From contig NZ_BBAS01000002.1 in NCBI RefSeq assembly GCF_001311375.1, positions 1 through 64,000 on the forward strand: 64,000 nt of DNA. The letters are read 5' to 3'. Each line of letters begins with the position of its first letter. Position 1 is the first letter of the stretch. The notes below the pieces were generated by a model. That model had not been told where the DNA came from. It saw only the letters and a list, made by a program, of their open reading frames with translations, and ran no database searches. This document shows positions 1 to 8,590 of this stretch, one piece after another. Both the position numbers and the translations under genes were made by a program. Source of the DNA: Limosilactobacillus equigenerosi DSM 18793 = JCM 14505. Lineage in GTDB: Bacteria; Bacillota; Bacilli; Lactobacillales; Lactobacillaceae.

Positions 1-150
1 ATCAAACGAATTAATCATTCGTAATGACTGTATATTATATTACTCCCTACTTAGTTAATTTGCAATACCTTTTTATAAAAAAATATGGTTTGTTTTACTT
101 GTTCCTCTCCGTATAGCGATTCTGCCCCTTTCATTTCCTACTAGATTAAA

Positions 151-177
151 AAACTGGTACTTCAACCGTACCAGTTT
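151..177 (-). terminator. Rho-independent terminator of the DUF4256 gene
   Basis: Perfect 10-bp inverted repeat (151-160 with 168-177, 7-nt loop). Read on the minus strand it is followed by six T residues and lies 22 bases beyond the stop codon of the DUF4256 gene. Confidence 0.85.
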
Positions 178-198
178 GATCATTAATCAACAATTAAC

Positions 199-726
199 TT
201 ATCCCTTATTTACGGTGAACTTACACCGAAAACCACGATTACTATAATATGATTGCACCCCATTATAATAGGCAAAGGTTCGGCCATGGCGTTTACTGCC
301 AAATAACGCATCCCCATGTTGACGAAATGCCGGGTCCGTTGCTAACCATGATTGGGACTTTTGGTCAAAATCCCCTAGCGTCTGCAAAAACTGATAATCT
401 TCTTCAGTTAGCACGGCTGCTCCAATTTCATTAGACAATTGTTCCATCGATGTTGCATTCTTACGTGCCGCTAATGCTGCTTCATCGTAACAAACCGCGC
501 GCCGGTCAACAGGTGATTCCTCAGCACAATCAAAGAAGACGTAGGTATCATCCGTTTCATTTACAAGATCAACTTCGCCCCCAGTCGCTTCCATCCGCGC
601 TAAAACTTCCCATTGCTGATCAAGCAACAGGGCTGTTTGAACTGCTGTCCAATCAATTTCTGGGTGTCGTTCGGTTAACCGTTGTTGCAAAGTCGTTAAA
701 AATTCTTGTTGATTAATTTCAATCAT
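199..726 (-). CDS. DUF4256 family protein
   Basis: Soluble protein of about 175 residues, recognised as DUF4256 from conserved blocks: EWxxVxxxL near the N-terminus, the GGEVDLV segment, FFDCAEESP, RRAVCYDEAAL, a mid-protein LTEEDYQFLQTLGDFD and the C-terminal YNGVQSYYSNRGFR. No biochemical function is established for the family. I place the start at the ATG at 726, because the sequence AGGTGA lies 4 bases upstream; a GTG at 741 would add five residues but overlap that ribosome-binding site. No signal peptide or membrane segment is visible. The gene is monocistronic and has its own terminator. The family assignment is from memory of the motif pattern. Confidence 0.85.
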   Translation of the reverse strand: MIEINQQEFLTTLQQRLTERHPEIDWTAVQTALLLDQQWEVLARMEATGGEVDLVNETDDTYVFFDCAEESPVDRRAVCYDEAALAARKNATSMEQLSNEIGAAVLTEEDYQFLQTLGDFDQKSQSWLATDPAFRQHGDALFGSKRHGRTFAYYNGVQSYYSNRGFRCKFTVNKG

Positions 727-804
727 TAAGTCACCTATCACTAAAAATATTCCATCATATTAACGAAATTAATTTTACAATACTTATTACTAAAAGCACA
801 CTAT

Positions 805-970
805 TTAATAATCAATTCCACTTTCGGCTAGTATCAATTCGTCTTTTAATTGATACCGAAAATTTTTCACCCATTTTTGGTCAACTACATCGTGAGCTAA
901 TAAAAATCGTTGCCATGTGATATGGTAAAAATTCTACTAAATATTCCTCTAACGCATTATAGTGTTGCCC
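805..970 (-). pseudogene. Remnant of an unrecognised gene, C-terminal part
   Basis: Read on the minus strand, two adjacent frames join into about 55 plausible residues: one frame gives YNALEEYLVEFLPYH, and after a one-base slip near 915 the next gives WQRFLLAHDVVDQKW and then FRYQLKDELILAESGIDY before a TAA at 805-807. In-frame stop codons lie directly upstream (beyond about 970), so only a 3' end is left. I do not recognise the family. The composition reads like real protein, but the fragment is short and could be coincidence. A perfect 9-bp hairpin (831-839 with 848-856) lies within it. Confidence 0.4.
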
Positions 971-1060
971 TCCTCGTTATCGATTTAAAGGCTAACTACC
1001 AAGATTAATCCGAAATAATCGACATTTGTATCTTCGTTTCGTTGAAGTAACTGATCATAC

Positions 1061-1183
1061 TAATTTAAAACAAAATAGTAACCAATAATGCCACCTAGTT
1101 AGTCCAAAACTAACTGGGTGGCATTTTATTACTTTAAATTCCGAAAAATATACTTACCTTTTCCGTGACCGGTAACTGGTTTG
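1061..1183. repeat. Left copy of a ~123-bp direct repeat flanking the malonate island
   Basis: This stretch recurs at 10841-10966 in the same orientation with only a few substitutions and a 2-base length difference in an A run. It holds the last ~17 codons of a Fic-type gene (minus strand, frame reading KPVTGHGKGKYIF then RNLK and stop) and its hairpin terminator. The two copies are separated by about 9.78 kb. Confidence 0.9.
1087..1125 (-). terminator. Hairpin terminator inside the left repeat
   Basis: AATGCCACC (1087-1095) pairs with GGTGGCATT (1117-1125), and the inner arms AGTTAGT/ACTAACT extend the stem. It follows the Fic-type C-terminal remnant and probably also ends transcripts coming from the cupin-like ORF and the mdc operon. 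Confidence 0.65.
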
Positions 1184-1189
1184 ATGCTT

Positions 1190-1585
1190 TCATCTCTGAT
1201 TCTCCAGTTTATCGTATTCCTCTTCCGTCACAGGCTCACACCAAGTGACAGTGGCATTCGGATCATCCACTCCAGGAGCGATATGAGAAAACCAACTGTT
1301 CTTCGTTGCACCATGCCAGTGTTTCACCTCAGTCGAGATGTTTACCACATAACCGGGCTTTAGTAGCTGATCGGGTTTTCCTTTCTCCTGATACCAACCC
1401 TCACCGGCTACGCAGAGAAGTATCTTAGCTGCCTTAGCCAACTCATTAAAGCTAACAACTACGCCATCCTGCAGAACATCATCGTCTTTACTTTTATTAT
1501 ATTTCTTTACCAGTAACTTCATAATAGCTAAAGTTTCAGGCTTCAAGTAACTTAATGAATCAAAATCAATTACATAATCGTCCAT
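1190..1585 (-). pseudogene. Chimeric ORF: unknown N-terminus joined to the C-terminal half of a small cupin
   Basis: 131 codons. From about residue 54 the protein matches the second half of the small cupin family: LLCVAGEGWYQEKGKP, the PGYVVNI turn, EVKHWHGATKNSWFSH and the ending EEEYDKL. The first half of a normal protein of this family, with the first His-rich metal motif, is missing. It is replaced by about 54 residues of different character (MDDYVIDFDSLSYLKPETLA... FNELAKAAK) that look like the start of a helix-turn-helix regulator. No good ribosome-binding site precedes the start. Without the first metal motif the cupin is unlikely to be active. I infer a recombination joint at the left edge of the island. 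The 3' end abuts the direct repeat. Confidence 0.6.
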
Positions 1586-1672
1586 GGCATATCCATGCTT
1601 TCATGATAAGCTAACTTTTTCACTTCCAGTATGATTCCTTTTTGAAAAATAACCAAGTTAGACGACTTAACA

Positions 1673-2492
1673 CTAAATTATTCCACGTTGCAGTGCCATA
1701 AAAATCGTAATAACCAACAAATCTGCACTACCACCTAAGCTATAGTTTTTCTTTTTAAAAGTTTGATTGAGCTGCTGCATAAACTGTCTGCCAGCTGACG
1801 TACCGTAGCCACCTAGATTCAAGTATGTTTTTGCCTGTTCATGTGCCCAGGTAATCACTTCAAGGTTACCTGCTCTCTTAATTAAATTAGAATCTTCAAT
1901 CTCACTTACTATCTTCATCAAGGTATCCAGCAAGCGCGTATTCAATTCACCATGACTTTGAGCTAAAAATGGTAATGAAATATCTCGCACTAACGGATAA
2001 CCGGCTTCAGCTTCTGCTCTAACACCGCCCTTGCCATATTGCAAAAATTGTTTTTCACCAGCCGTCTCTTGCTTTTGTCCTAGATCACGCTTAACTAATC
2101 CTTTAGTCATTTCTTGAATAACTATGAATTCATCGCGATCATTTTTTTGACAATAGCTACTAGCACAGACAAATAAACCTAATGAAAAAAACTGCTCCTT
2201 TATGAGTATTTACATGGTCAGTAGCATTAAACATTGTTTTTTCAGCTTCTATTCCTGCCTGACGCAGCATTTCAAACATTTGTTTTAAATCTGTTCCACT
2301 AAATGTAGATCCTATTTTAGCAGCCTGGTTAAAATAATCAGATAGGCTTAAACTACTATCAATGAATAAATAAACATCCATATCAGGATGCGGCCCTACA
2401 TCAACCGGATCTACCAATCCCGGTTTAGGATTAGTGACTACCTCATACAGCAATGACTTCAAAGCATTGCGAGTAATTTTTTCTATTGCCAT
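1673..2492 (-). CDS. mdcB: Triphosphoribosyl-dephospho-CoA synthase MdcB (frameshifted in this sequence)
   Basis: Makes 2'-(5-triphosphoribosyl)-3'-dephospho-CoA from ATP and dephospho-CoA, the precursor of the malonate decarboxylase prosthetic group (CitG/MdcB family, cytoplasmic). Family motifs are NPKPGLVD near residue 22, [10 protein letters not shown], the central NTHKGAVF and, further on, [12 protein letters not shown] and the C-terminal GGSADLLV. The reading frame breaks in a run of seven A (2185-2191, plus strand). With six, the protein reads [16 protein letters not shown] and continues into the downstream frame, giving about 273 residues, the normal family length. I treat this as a sequence-level indel rather than true loss. 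It is the last gene of the mdc operon, 10 bases after the hydrolase gene. Confidence 0.85.
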
Positions 2493-2502
2493 TTTGTTCT
2501 TT

Positions 2503-3300
2503 CTAATTACTTAAATAGCGATTACTTAATAAGAAATGTCGCAGAATCTGGTTAAAACGATCAGGTACTTCAGCCATAATATCATGACCACAATTATCAA
2601 CTAAAGCTGTCTTAATAGAACGATTGACCATAGTCATCCACTTAGCAAAATCCGCATCATAATATGGACTTTGCACAGCTGCAATCACATCAATTGGTAC
2701 TGAACTATTCTTGATAATATCTCTCCAATCATATTTGATATGTTCACATAACAAATCAAAATTGTCAGCTCTACTGAAGGGATGCTCGACTCTCGCTTTA
2801 TCGAGTGCAAAAGTTACATTACTGCTTAATCCATTGAGAGTTTCATGTACCTGTGGCTCTTCTTTAGCTTCAGTCAGATAATTATCCAGCGTGTAATTCA
2901 TAAAACCGTACTGCCAATCGGACGTATTTAGCATATAAGGTGTCTGATCAACTACAACTACCAACTTAATCAATTCAGGCGCTGTTTTAATTAGATCATA
3001 AAGTAAACTGCCACCCATGGAATGTCCAACGAAAGCTGATTGCTTAATGCCTAAATGCTGGACTAATTCGATCAAATCATCTGTTAAGCGTTGCAAAGTA
3101 TGACCTTGCGTCGTTCTTTGGCTGGAACCAAAATTGCGATGATCATATGTAATCACTTGATAGCCCATCTGAACAAAATAATCTACCTGCTCGGTCCATA
3201 CTTCCTGATAGCCACCAAAACCAGCCACAAAAATAATGGGATTTCCTGTGCCTTTTATCTGATAATCAATCTTAATTCCATCACTAGTTACAAAATCCAT
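2503..3300 (-). CDS. Alpha/beta hydrolase encoded within the mdc operon
   Basis: 265 residues, alpha/beta-hydrolase fold. Visible landmarks are the oxyanion region FVAGFGG near residue 24, [10 protein letters not shown] near 52, the nucleophile elbow GHSMGG (Ser near residue 93) and a C-terminal catalytic His in DNCGHDIM near residue 242. An acid residue would lie in the [11 protein letters not shown] segment. It fits tightly between mdcG (stop at 3302, start here at 3300) and mdcB, so it must be co-transcribed. The substrate is unknown. By position it could release malonate from an ester or remove mis-loaded acyl groups, but this is inference only. It is not a standard member of described malonate decarboxylase clusters. 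Confidence 0.85.
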   Translation of the reverse strand: MDFVTSDGIKIDYQIKGTGNPIIFVAGFGGYQEVWTEQVDYFVQMGYQVITYDHRNFGSSQRTTQGHTLQRLTDDLIELVQHLGIKQSAFVGHSMGGSLLYDLIKTAPELIKLVVVVDQTPYMLNTSDWQYGFMNYTLDNYLTEAKEEPQVHETLNGLSSNVTFALDKARVEHPFSRADNFDLLCEHIKYDWRDIIKNSSVPIDVIAAVQSPYYDADFAKWMTMVNRSIKTALVDNCGHDIMAEVPDRFNQILRHFLLSNRYLSN

Positions 3301-3301
3301 T

Positions 3302-3964
3302 TTATTCCTCTTTAATCGCTTGCCATGGATCCTTACTTAGAATGGGCCCAGTTGCAGTTTTAATTAAAATCTGTTGGTCACGACCTAAAGAATATTCTTC
3401 TAATGAAAAACCATTTCCCCCATGAATCACTTGCACATCTACATGCGTACCAAATTGGTTTAGATTTGCCAAGAATTTTTTAGCCTCATCTACACTCATT
3501 TTAGGTAAATCCGGCATAATCAAATCCAAGTCACTGATATGTTCAGAACTCTCCTTAACCATCTTAATGCCAGTCGCCATTTCGTAAGCAAGTGAACCAC
3601 TAATACCCCACTGATAATTAGTTAAAAGCGATGCAATTTTAATCAATGCCTGAACAGCAATCAGCTTCTGTCTTTCAATTGGTAAATCTCGCCAAGATTC
3701 ATGCTTAATAAAATAATCAGGATGATAGTGTTTAACCACATTAGACCCTTTTAAATAGCCAGCTAAGCGCTGATTGCGCTCGTAACCGCGTAAACCCACC
3801 GGAATTAAAGCATCTTTTACTATGCCGCGTCTGACCACAACAATTTTAGCTTTAGACAAAGAATCCTTTGCCCATTTAGGTAAAGGATTCTCTTCTAATA
3901 TTAAGTCATCGTTATTAGCAAAAGTTAATAAATCATGCGGCCAAATATTAGTTATTTTTCCCAT
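3302..3964 (-). CDS. mdcG: Malonate decarboxylase holo-ACP synthase MdcG
   Basis: Phosphoribosyl-dephospho-CoA transferase: a nucleotidyltransferase that attaches the triphosphoribosyl-dephospho-CoA made by MdcB to a serine of MdcC, releasing pyrophosphate. The 220-residue length is usual for the family. Seen in the sequence are the N-terminal HDLL, VVRRG near residue 44, PVGLRGYERNQR near 56, and the nucleotidyltransferase signature GISGSLAYE followed by SDLDLIM (Asp pair near residue 145). The start overlaps the end of the mdcDE gene by 13 bases and the stop lies 1 base before the hydrolase gene, so expression is probably translationally coupled. Confidence 0.9.
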   Translation of the reverse strand: MGKITNIWPHDLLTFANNDDLILEENPLPKWAKDSLSKAKIVVVRRGIVKDALIPVGLRGYERNQRLAGYLKGSNVVKHYHPDYFIKHESWRDLPIERQKLIAVQALIKIASLLTNYQWGISGSLAYEMATGIKMVKESSEHISDLDLIMPDLPKMSVDEAKKFLANLNQFGTHVDVQVIHGGNGFSLEEYSLGRDQQILIKTATGPILSKDPWQAIKEE

Positions 3965-5619
3965 TGACCATCAACCATTCCACGCATCTTAATTGTGGCC
4001 TTACGTCCACTTTCAATGGCAATTGGAGTTTCATAACGGAAGTGTAAATCAGTTGGCTGACCCTTAGTACTTGCAATTGCTTCATCGATTAAATCATGAA
4101 CTTCTTTAACTGCATCGTCATTAGCATCCCAAGATGAAACATCGTGAACTAATTTGTATAAAGCACCTAATTTTTCATAATTAAAGATATCGTATGCCAT
4201 TGCGGGAACATGCTTAGTAGCTTCCTCAAGTTCTGCAATCGTTCTTTGGGTGATACGAGCAGCTGATGCCTTAGACATAGCTTGAATAGTAATGGATTTA
4301 TCAGCTAAAGCAATTATTCTGTTAGATTGCAAGCCGTGAGCCAAAAAGCCACCTGAAACGGCATCCCCAGGAATAAAATCAATTACTGGGTGCCCAGCTT
4401 GACGTGCCTTAGCATATGCAGCAGCACTAGAAGCCAAACCAATGTGAATACCAATTAACTCTTCCTTATAGCCATAAGCCTGACTCGGTACATCAACAAT
4501 CAAAATAATTGGACGTTTAACTTCTTTATCCTTGTCTTCTTCAACAATCTTATTAACGATCTTAGAAATGACAAAGCCTTCTTGCAAACCCACTTCACCA
4601 TTACGTACACGTGGGAAACGGTTATTCTTATCAGGAACGATGGCAATATATTCTTTTCCATCAACTTCAGCTGCTAAAACCGTTGGATATTCTGACTTAG
4701 CATTCTTAATGCCAGTCAATTTTTCAAACCATAAACGACCACGACTCTTGTCAACTGGAGTATCACTAGCAACAGTTGCAGTAATTTCGTGCTTTTCAGC
4801 CTTAGTTTCGCTAAAAATTTTACGATATTCCGCAGTAGTCAAAGGCTTAGAAAAATCAATCTTATCAAGCAAAGTCAAATAGAAATCAGCCTTATCTGTT
4901 CTGTGAGCATCTTTCTTTTGACCGATAGCTTCAGAAATTGAAGTTCTGATAGTTTCGACGTCATCTTCAACTAATTCGTCAGCAATACCAGTCTTTACTC
5001 TTTGACGAGTACCTAAAGTATCCCAGATTAAATCTTTATCGCTAGAATCAAATTCACGTACGCCAGCTTCTTGTTCGATAACTTCCGGACCGTTCAAAGC
5101 AACTCTAGCTTTTTGGGTAGTAATAAGATATGACAAAACAGCACTAGTAATTGACATACCGCCAAAACTACCCACTCTACCTGGAACTAAACCGATAACA
5201 GGAACATACTTCTTTAAGGCAATGACAGCATTTTGAATTTCAGAAATTGATAAAAGCCCATAATTTGCTTCTTGCAAACGTACACCACCAGTATCCAAAA
5301 CAATGATTGGATAAATAGTTTTACCATTCTTGTTATCATCTAAGGCTTCTTCCAAAGTAGCAACGATTTTAGCACCGGAAACCTCTCCGATACCACCACC
5401 TTGGAACTTACCTTCGATTGAAATAACAACCACGTCTTTGCCGTTAAGCTTACCTTTAACTAAAATAATCCCGTCATCACTTTCAGGCACGATATTCTGT
5501 GGCTCAAGGTGAGGTGAAATCATATCATATTCTGGACCGACTAATTCACGACCAGAATTTTCATCAACTAATGCAAATGCACGTTGCCGGGCATTTAATT
5601 CAACAAAACTATTTTTCAT
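3952..5619 (-). CDS. mdcDE: Malonate decarboxylase beta/gamma fusion (MdcD-MdcE)
   Basis: Decarboxylates malonyl-S-ACP to acetyl-S-ACP, a biotin-independent carboxyltransferase-like reaction. At 555 residues it joins two subunits that are separate proteins in the best-studied enzymes. Residues 1 to about 235 are MdcD (LDTGGVRLQEANYG, then PGRVGSFGGMSIT) and residues about 285 to 555 are MdcE (LWFEKLTG, VDVPSQAYGYKEE, FIPGDAVSGGFLAHGLQ, ITIQAMSKASAARITQRT). A lysine-rich linker of about 45 residues lies between them. Both active-site halves look complete. The start codon overlaps the end of mdcC (stop at 5609-5611), implying coupling. No frameshift is present in this gene. Confidence 0.92.
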   Translation of the reverse strand: MKNSFVELNARQRAFALVDENSGRELVGPEYDMISPHLEPQNIVPESDDGIILVKGKLNGKDVVVISIEGKFQGGGIGEVSGAKIVATLEEALDDNKNGKTIYPIIVLDTGGVRLQEANYGLLSISEIQNAVIALKKYVPVIGLVPGRVGSFGGMSITSAVLSYLITTQKARVALNGPEVIEQEAGVREFDSSDKDLIWDTLGTRQRVKTGIADELVEDDVETIRTSISEAIGQKKDAHRTDKADFYLTLLDKIDFSKPLTTAEYRKIFSETKAEKHEITATVASDTPVDKSRGRLWFEKLTGIKNAKSEYPTVLAAEVDGKEYIAIVPDKNNRFPRVRNGEVGLQEGFVISKIVNKIVEEDKDKEVKRPIILIVDVPSQAYGYKEELIGIHIGLASSAAAYAKARQAGHPVIDFIPGDAVSGGFLAHGLQSNRIIALADKSITIQAMSKASAARITQRTIAELEEATKHVPAMAYDIFNYEKLGALYKLVHDVSSWDANDDAVKEVHDLIDEAIASTKGQPTDLHFRYETPIAIESGRKATIKMRGMVDGQWEK

Positions 5620-5909
5620 CTTTTAATGCCTCCATTGCTTGAGTCAAACGCAAGTTAACAACACCAGGGGTTGCACCAAAATCATGCACAATAAATTTAC
5701 CGTTTAATGGGTAGCGGGCAAAGAAACGATTTAAGACATTTTGCCAAACTTTGCCGAAACCATCGCTACCAGTAGTAATGTCTAGCATTGTCTTATCTCC
5801 ATCTGCTGGATAAACTAAAATTTCTAGATCACCGGAGGCAACTACCCCAACATGTGCGAATTTTTTTTACAGGTGTAGAATTTTGATATTCAAAATGTAA
5901 TTTTTCCAT
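5609..5909 (-). CDS. mdcC: Malonate decarboxylase acyl carrier protein MdcC (frameshifted in this sequence)
   Basis: Small acyl carrier protein, about 100 residues when frame-corrected, that carries malonyl and acetyl groups on its unusual dephospho-CoA prosthetic group. The N-terminus MEKLHFEYQNSTPVKK is in one frame. A run of eight T (5861-5868, plus strand) breaks it; with seven, the frame continues FAHVGVVASGDLEIL, then GSDGFGKVWQNVLNRFF and HDFGATPGVVNLRL. The serine modified by MdcG would be in the VVASGDLE segment. The gene lies between mdcA and mdcDE and overlaps the latter's start. The indel is probably an artefact, because all neighbours are intact. Confidence 0.85.
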
Positions 5910-5927
5910 TCTCTTTTACCTCCTAAA

Positions 5928-7571
5928 TTATGACCAAGATCTAAATTTTGCAGGTGGATTGTAAAGACCATGTGACCATTCAACAAGGTCATCCATGGTT
6001 TGAGCTGCAAGAAGTGAACGCTTAGCATCTTCACGGCGTACGCCTAAATCTTCTGGCAAAGCAACAATACCTTTTTCACGCAACCGCTTTACTTCTTTTG
6101 GATTTGAACGCAAACCAACTGGAGTTACACCGGCAATTGCCTCAATAGCAGCCTTTTTTTCTTCCATGCTGTCAGTCTTGTAAAGGTAGGCAATCCCTTC
6201 CTCAGTCACAATATGAGTGGTATCTTCTGAGTAAATCATGATTGGTACATTAGCCAACTTAGCTTCTTTTCTAACTTTTTCGGCATCCAAGTGATCAACA
6301 AAGACCGGCTTCTTATTTGAACCAAAAGTTTCAACCATTTGTACAACCAACTTTTGACCCTTAGCTAATGGATCATCATCTGGCTTCAAGCTTTGCCAAG
6401 CTGGAGTTGAGTGACGACGACCAGTTGGGTTAGAACCCATGTTAGGAGCACCACCAAAACCAGACAAACGACCGTTAGTAACAGTTGAAGAATTACCCCA
6501 TTGATCAATTTGTAAAGTTGAACCTACGAACATATCAAGCGCATATTGCCCAGCAACTTGACCTAAAGCACGGTTAGAACGCATTGTACCATCTTTACCA
6601 ACAAAGAAGATGTCAGGACGAGCGGCAATATATTTTTCCATTCCGACTTCACCACCAAATGAATGGACAGATTGAACCCAGCCACTTTCAATTGCTGGAA
6701 TCAAAGTTGGAGTTGGGTTTAATTCCCAGTTGCGACAGATCTTACCCTTAAGTCCCAATTGTTCACCGTAAGTAGGTAAAAGAAGTTCAATTGCAGAAGT
6801 GTTAAAACCGACACCGTGGTTCAAGGTTTGAACATGGTGTTTAGCATATATTCCCTTAATGGCCATCATTCCCATCAAGATTTGCAATTCAGTAATTGCT
6901 TGTGGATCACGTGTAAATAATGGTTCTAGTTGATATGGTTTATCCGCTGGAATAACGATGTCTACCCAATCGCTAGGAATATCAACACGTGGCAACTTAT
7001 CTACCACTTCATTAGCTTGAACAATGACGATTCCATCGTGGAATGCTGCAGCTTCAACGATTGTTGGTGTTTCTTCAGTGTTAAACCCAGTATAAAGATT
7101 ACCCTCATGGTCAACCTTGTCTGCAGCTACTAAAACCACGTTTGGGATTAAATCAATGAATAAACGACCAAACAATTCAAGATAGGTATGAATGTCACCA
7201 ACAGTCATTGTTCCGTCCGCAATCATTTGTGATACACGTGTACTTTGAGGACCGGCAAATGAAAAGTCCATCTTTGAAGCAATTCCTAAGTCAAAAATAT
7301 CAAGGTGTTCGGGACGTGAGATACTAGACATAATCATGTGTAAATCATGAACACGTTCTGGATCAACCTTGGTTAATGCTTCTGACAAGAATGAAGCTTG
7401 CTTTTGGTTGTCACCTTCAAGCACTACCTTGTCTCCCGGCTTAATCAAAGCATTCAATACTTCAACAACATCTTTAGTTTTAGCAAATTTGCCGTTCAAT
7501 AATGAACTGGCACTTGCTAAACGTGCATTCTTTGCATCTCGATGAGTATGCCAATTCTTTTCTTCAGTCAT
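5928..7571 (-). CDS. mdcA: Malonate decarboxylase alpha subunit MdcA (acetyl-ACP:malonate ACP transferase)
   Basis: Swaps acetyl for malonyl on the ACP, regenerating acetate and malonyl-S-ACP, and so drives the catalytic cycle. It has 547 residues, the expected size. Family blocks include the N-terminal WHTHRDAKNAR, VVLEGDNQKQASFL, FSFAGPQSTRV, NHGVGFNTSAIELLLPTYG, GGAPNMGSNPTGRRH and the C-terminal GLYNPPAKFRSW. I choose the ATG at 7571, with GGAG nearby upstream; the longer in-frame start would run well back into mdcH. The start overlaps the mdcH stop codon by 8 bases. mdcC follows 18 bases downstream. Confidence 0.93.
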   Translation of the reverse strand: MTEEKNWHTHRDAKNARLASASSLLNGKFAKTKDVVEVLNALIKPGDKVVLEGDNQKQASFLSEALTKVDPERVHDLHMIMSSISRPEHLDIFDLGIASKMDFSFAGPQSTRVSQMIADGTMTVGDIHTYLELFGRLFIDLIPNVVLVAADKVDHEGNLYTGFNTEETPTIVEAAAFHDGIVIVQANEVVDKLPRVDIPSDWVDIVIPADKPYQLEPLFTRDPQAITELQILMGMMAIKGIYAKHHVQTLNHGVGFNTSAIELLLPTYGEQLGLKGKICRNWELNPTPTLIPAIESGWVQSVHSFGGEVGMEKYIAARPDIFFVGKDGTMRSNRALGQVAGQYALDMFVGSTLQIDQWGNSSTVTNGRLSGFGGAPNMGSNPTGRRHSTPAWQSLKPDDDPLAKGQKLVVQMVETFGSNKKPVFVDHLDAEKVRKEAKLANVPIMIYSEDTTHIVTEEGIAYLYKTDSMEEKKAAIEAIAGVTPVGLRSNPKEVKRLREKGIVALPEDLGVRREDAKRSLLAAQTMDDLVEWSHGLYNPPAKFRSWS

Positions 7572-8478
7572 TATTTTTCTCCCATTTATTAAATAAATAA
7601 TCTGCATCATCAACCAACATCGTTGATAATGTCACGATGTTCAGTTGATCCGTCTTAGCTTTTAATAGCTTTGTAAAAGCTGTTCCAGGTGAAAACTCAC
7701 AGCTACTAGTTGGCTGATATTCAAGCGCAACTTGCATCATTGTTTCCCACAATACTGGATAAATTAGGTTATTACCTAAATCATAAGTAATGTCTTCTAA
7801 ATTCTTTACCGCATGACCATTGTAGTTAGCCAAATAAATACAACTTGGCTTATGCAGATCTAGTGTGCTAATAAAAGCATTCAATTGATCTGCTGCCTTT
7901 TGCATTAATGGCGAATGTGATGGATTGGGCACATGCAAAAGTTTTGCTTTCGATGCACCATTTTCTTTCGCTAATTCAAGCATTTCTTCGATCGCACTAA
8001 TCTTACCTGAAACGGTATTTTGCATTTCTGAATTTTGATTAGAAATATAAACTGGATTAGTCTCCGAATGCACCTGAGCAACCAGTTTCTTTACTTCTGA
8101 TCTGCTTAAGCCAACTACGACACCCATGCCGTAACCTTCGGGATAACATTCCTGCATTAGCTTGGCTCTAAGAGCAACTAACTTAAAAACATCTTCCTTG
8201 CTAATTACCTTTGCGGCATAAGCAGCAGCAAAAACGCCCAAGGAATGCCCAGCAACCAAAGTTGGATTCCAGTCTAACTTTTGCAATCGATCAACTTGAT
8301 CAATCTGTAAAAGTAAAATACTAAGCTGGATTTGAACAGAATCTTGATAAGCATCAGCCGTATCAACTAACTTAACATTCGTCCATTTTTCCACTTGTTC
8401 CTTTAATTGCTGGTTAACTTGATCAAGCATCCCCGCATGTTGACCCCCCTGACCTGGGAATAACCACAAGCTTCGCAA
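7564..8478 (-). CDS. mdcH: Malonyl-CoA:ACP acyltransferase MdcH (malonate decarboxylase epsilon)
   Basis: Primes the decarboxylase by transferring malonyl from malonyl-CoA to MdcC; FabD-like acyltransferase fold. Key sites are the N-terminal LFPGQGGQ, the nucleophile GHSLGVF (Ser near residue 86), a conserved Arg in ALRAKLMQ, and the catalytic His in PSHSPLM. The likely start is the TTG at 8478, preceded by GAGGTGA at a suitable distance; a GTG at 8502 is the alternative. It is the first gene of the mdc operon and diverges from mdcR across a short intergenic region. Confidence 0.9.
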   Translation of the reverse strand: MRSLWLFPGQGGQHAGMLDQVNQQLKEQVEKWTNVKLVDTADAYQDSVQIQLSILLLQIDQVDRLQKLDWNPTLVAGHSLGVFAAAYAAKVISKEDVFKLVALRAKLMQECYPEGYGMGVVVGLSRSEVKKLVAQVHSETNPVYISNQNSEMQNTVSGKISAIEEMLELAKENGASKAKLLHVPNPSHSPLMQKAADQLNAFISTLDLHKPSCIYLANYNGHAVKNLEDITYDLGNNLIYPVLWETMMQVALEYQPTSSCEFSPGTAFTKLLKAKTDQLNIVTLSTMLVDDADYLFNKWEKNND

Positions 8479-8516
8479 AATAATCACCTCTTTGGATCTC
8501 ACTATTTTTAGTTTAA

Positions 8517-8530
8517 ATCATTTGAATGAT
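8517..8530. promoter_or_regulatory. Candidate LysR-type operator between mdcH and mdcR
   Basis: The inverted repeat ATCATT-TG-AATGAT sits in the roughly 110-base divergent intergenic region and fits the T-N11-A pattern of LysR-type binding sites. A TATAAT-like AT-rich stretch follows toward mdcR. The site is a proposal based on symmetry and position. Confidence 0.45.
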
Positions 8531-8590
8531 AATTTATAATATATAAACAGAATAATACTTAACCAAATAGTTATGAATTAGGTGATCAAA

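Noticed and set aside
4532-4882. Plus-strand ORF of 116 codons inside mdcDE
   Set aside because: It is antisense to a well-conserved gene, has no ribosome-binding site and resembles no family.
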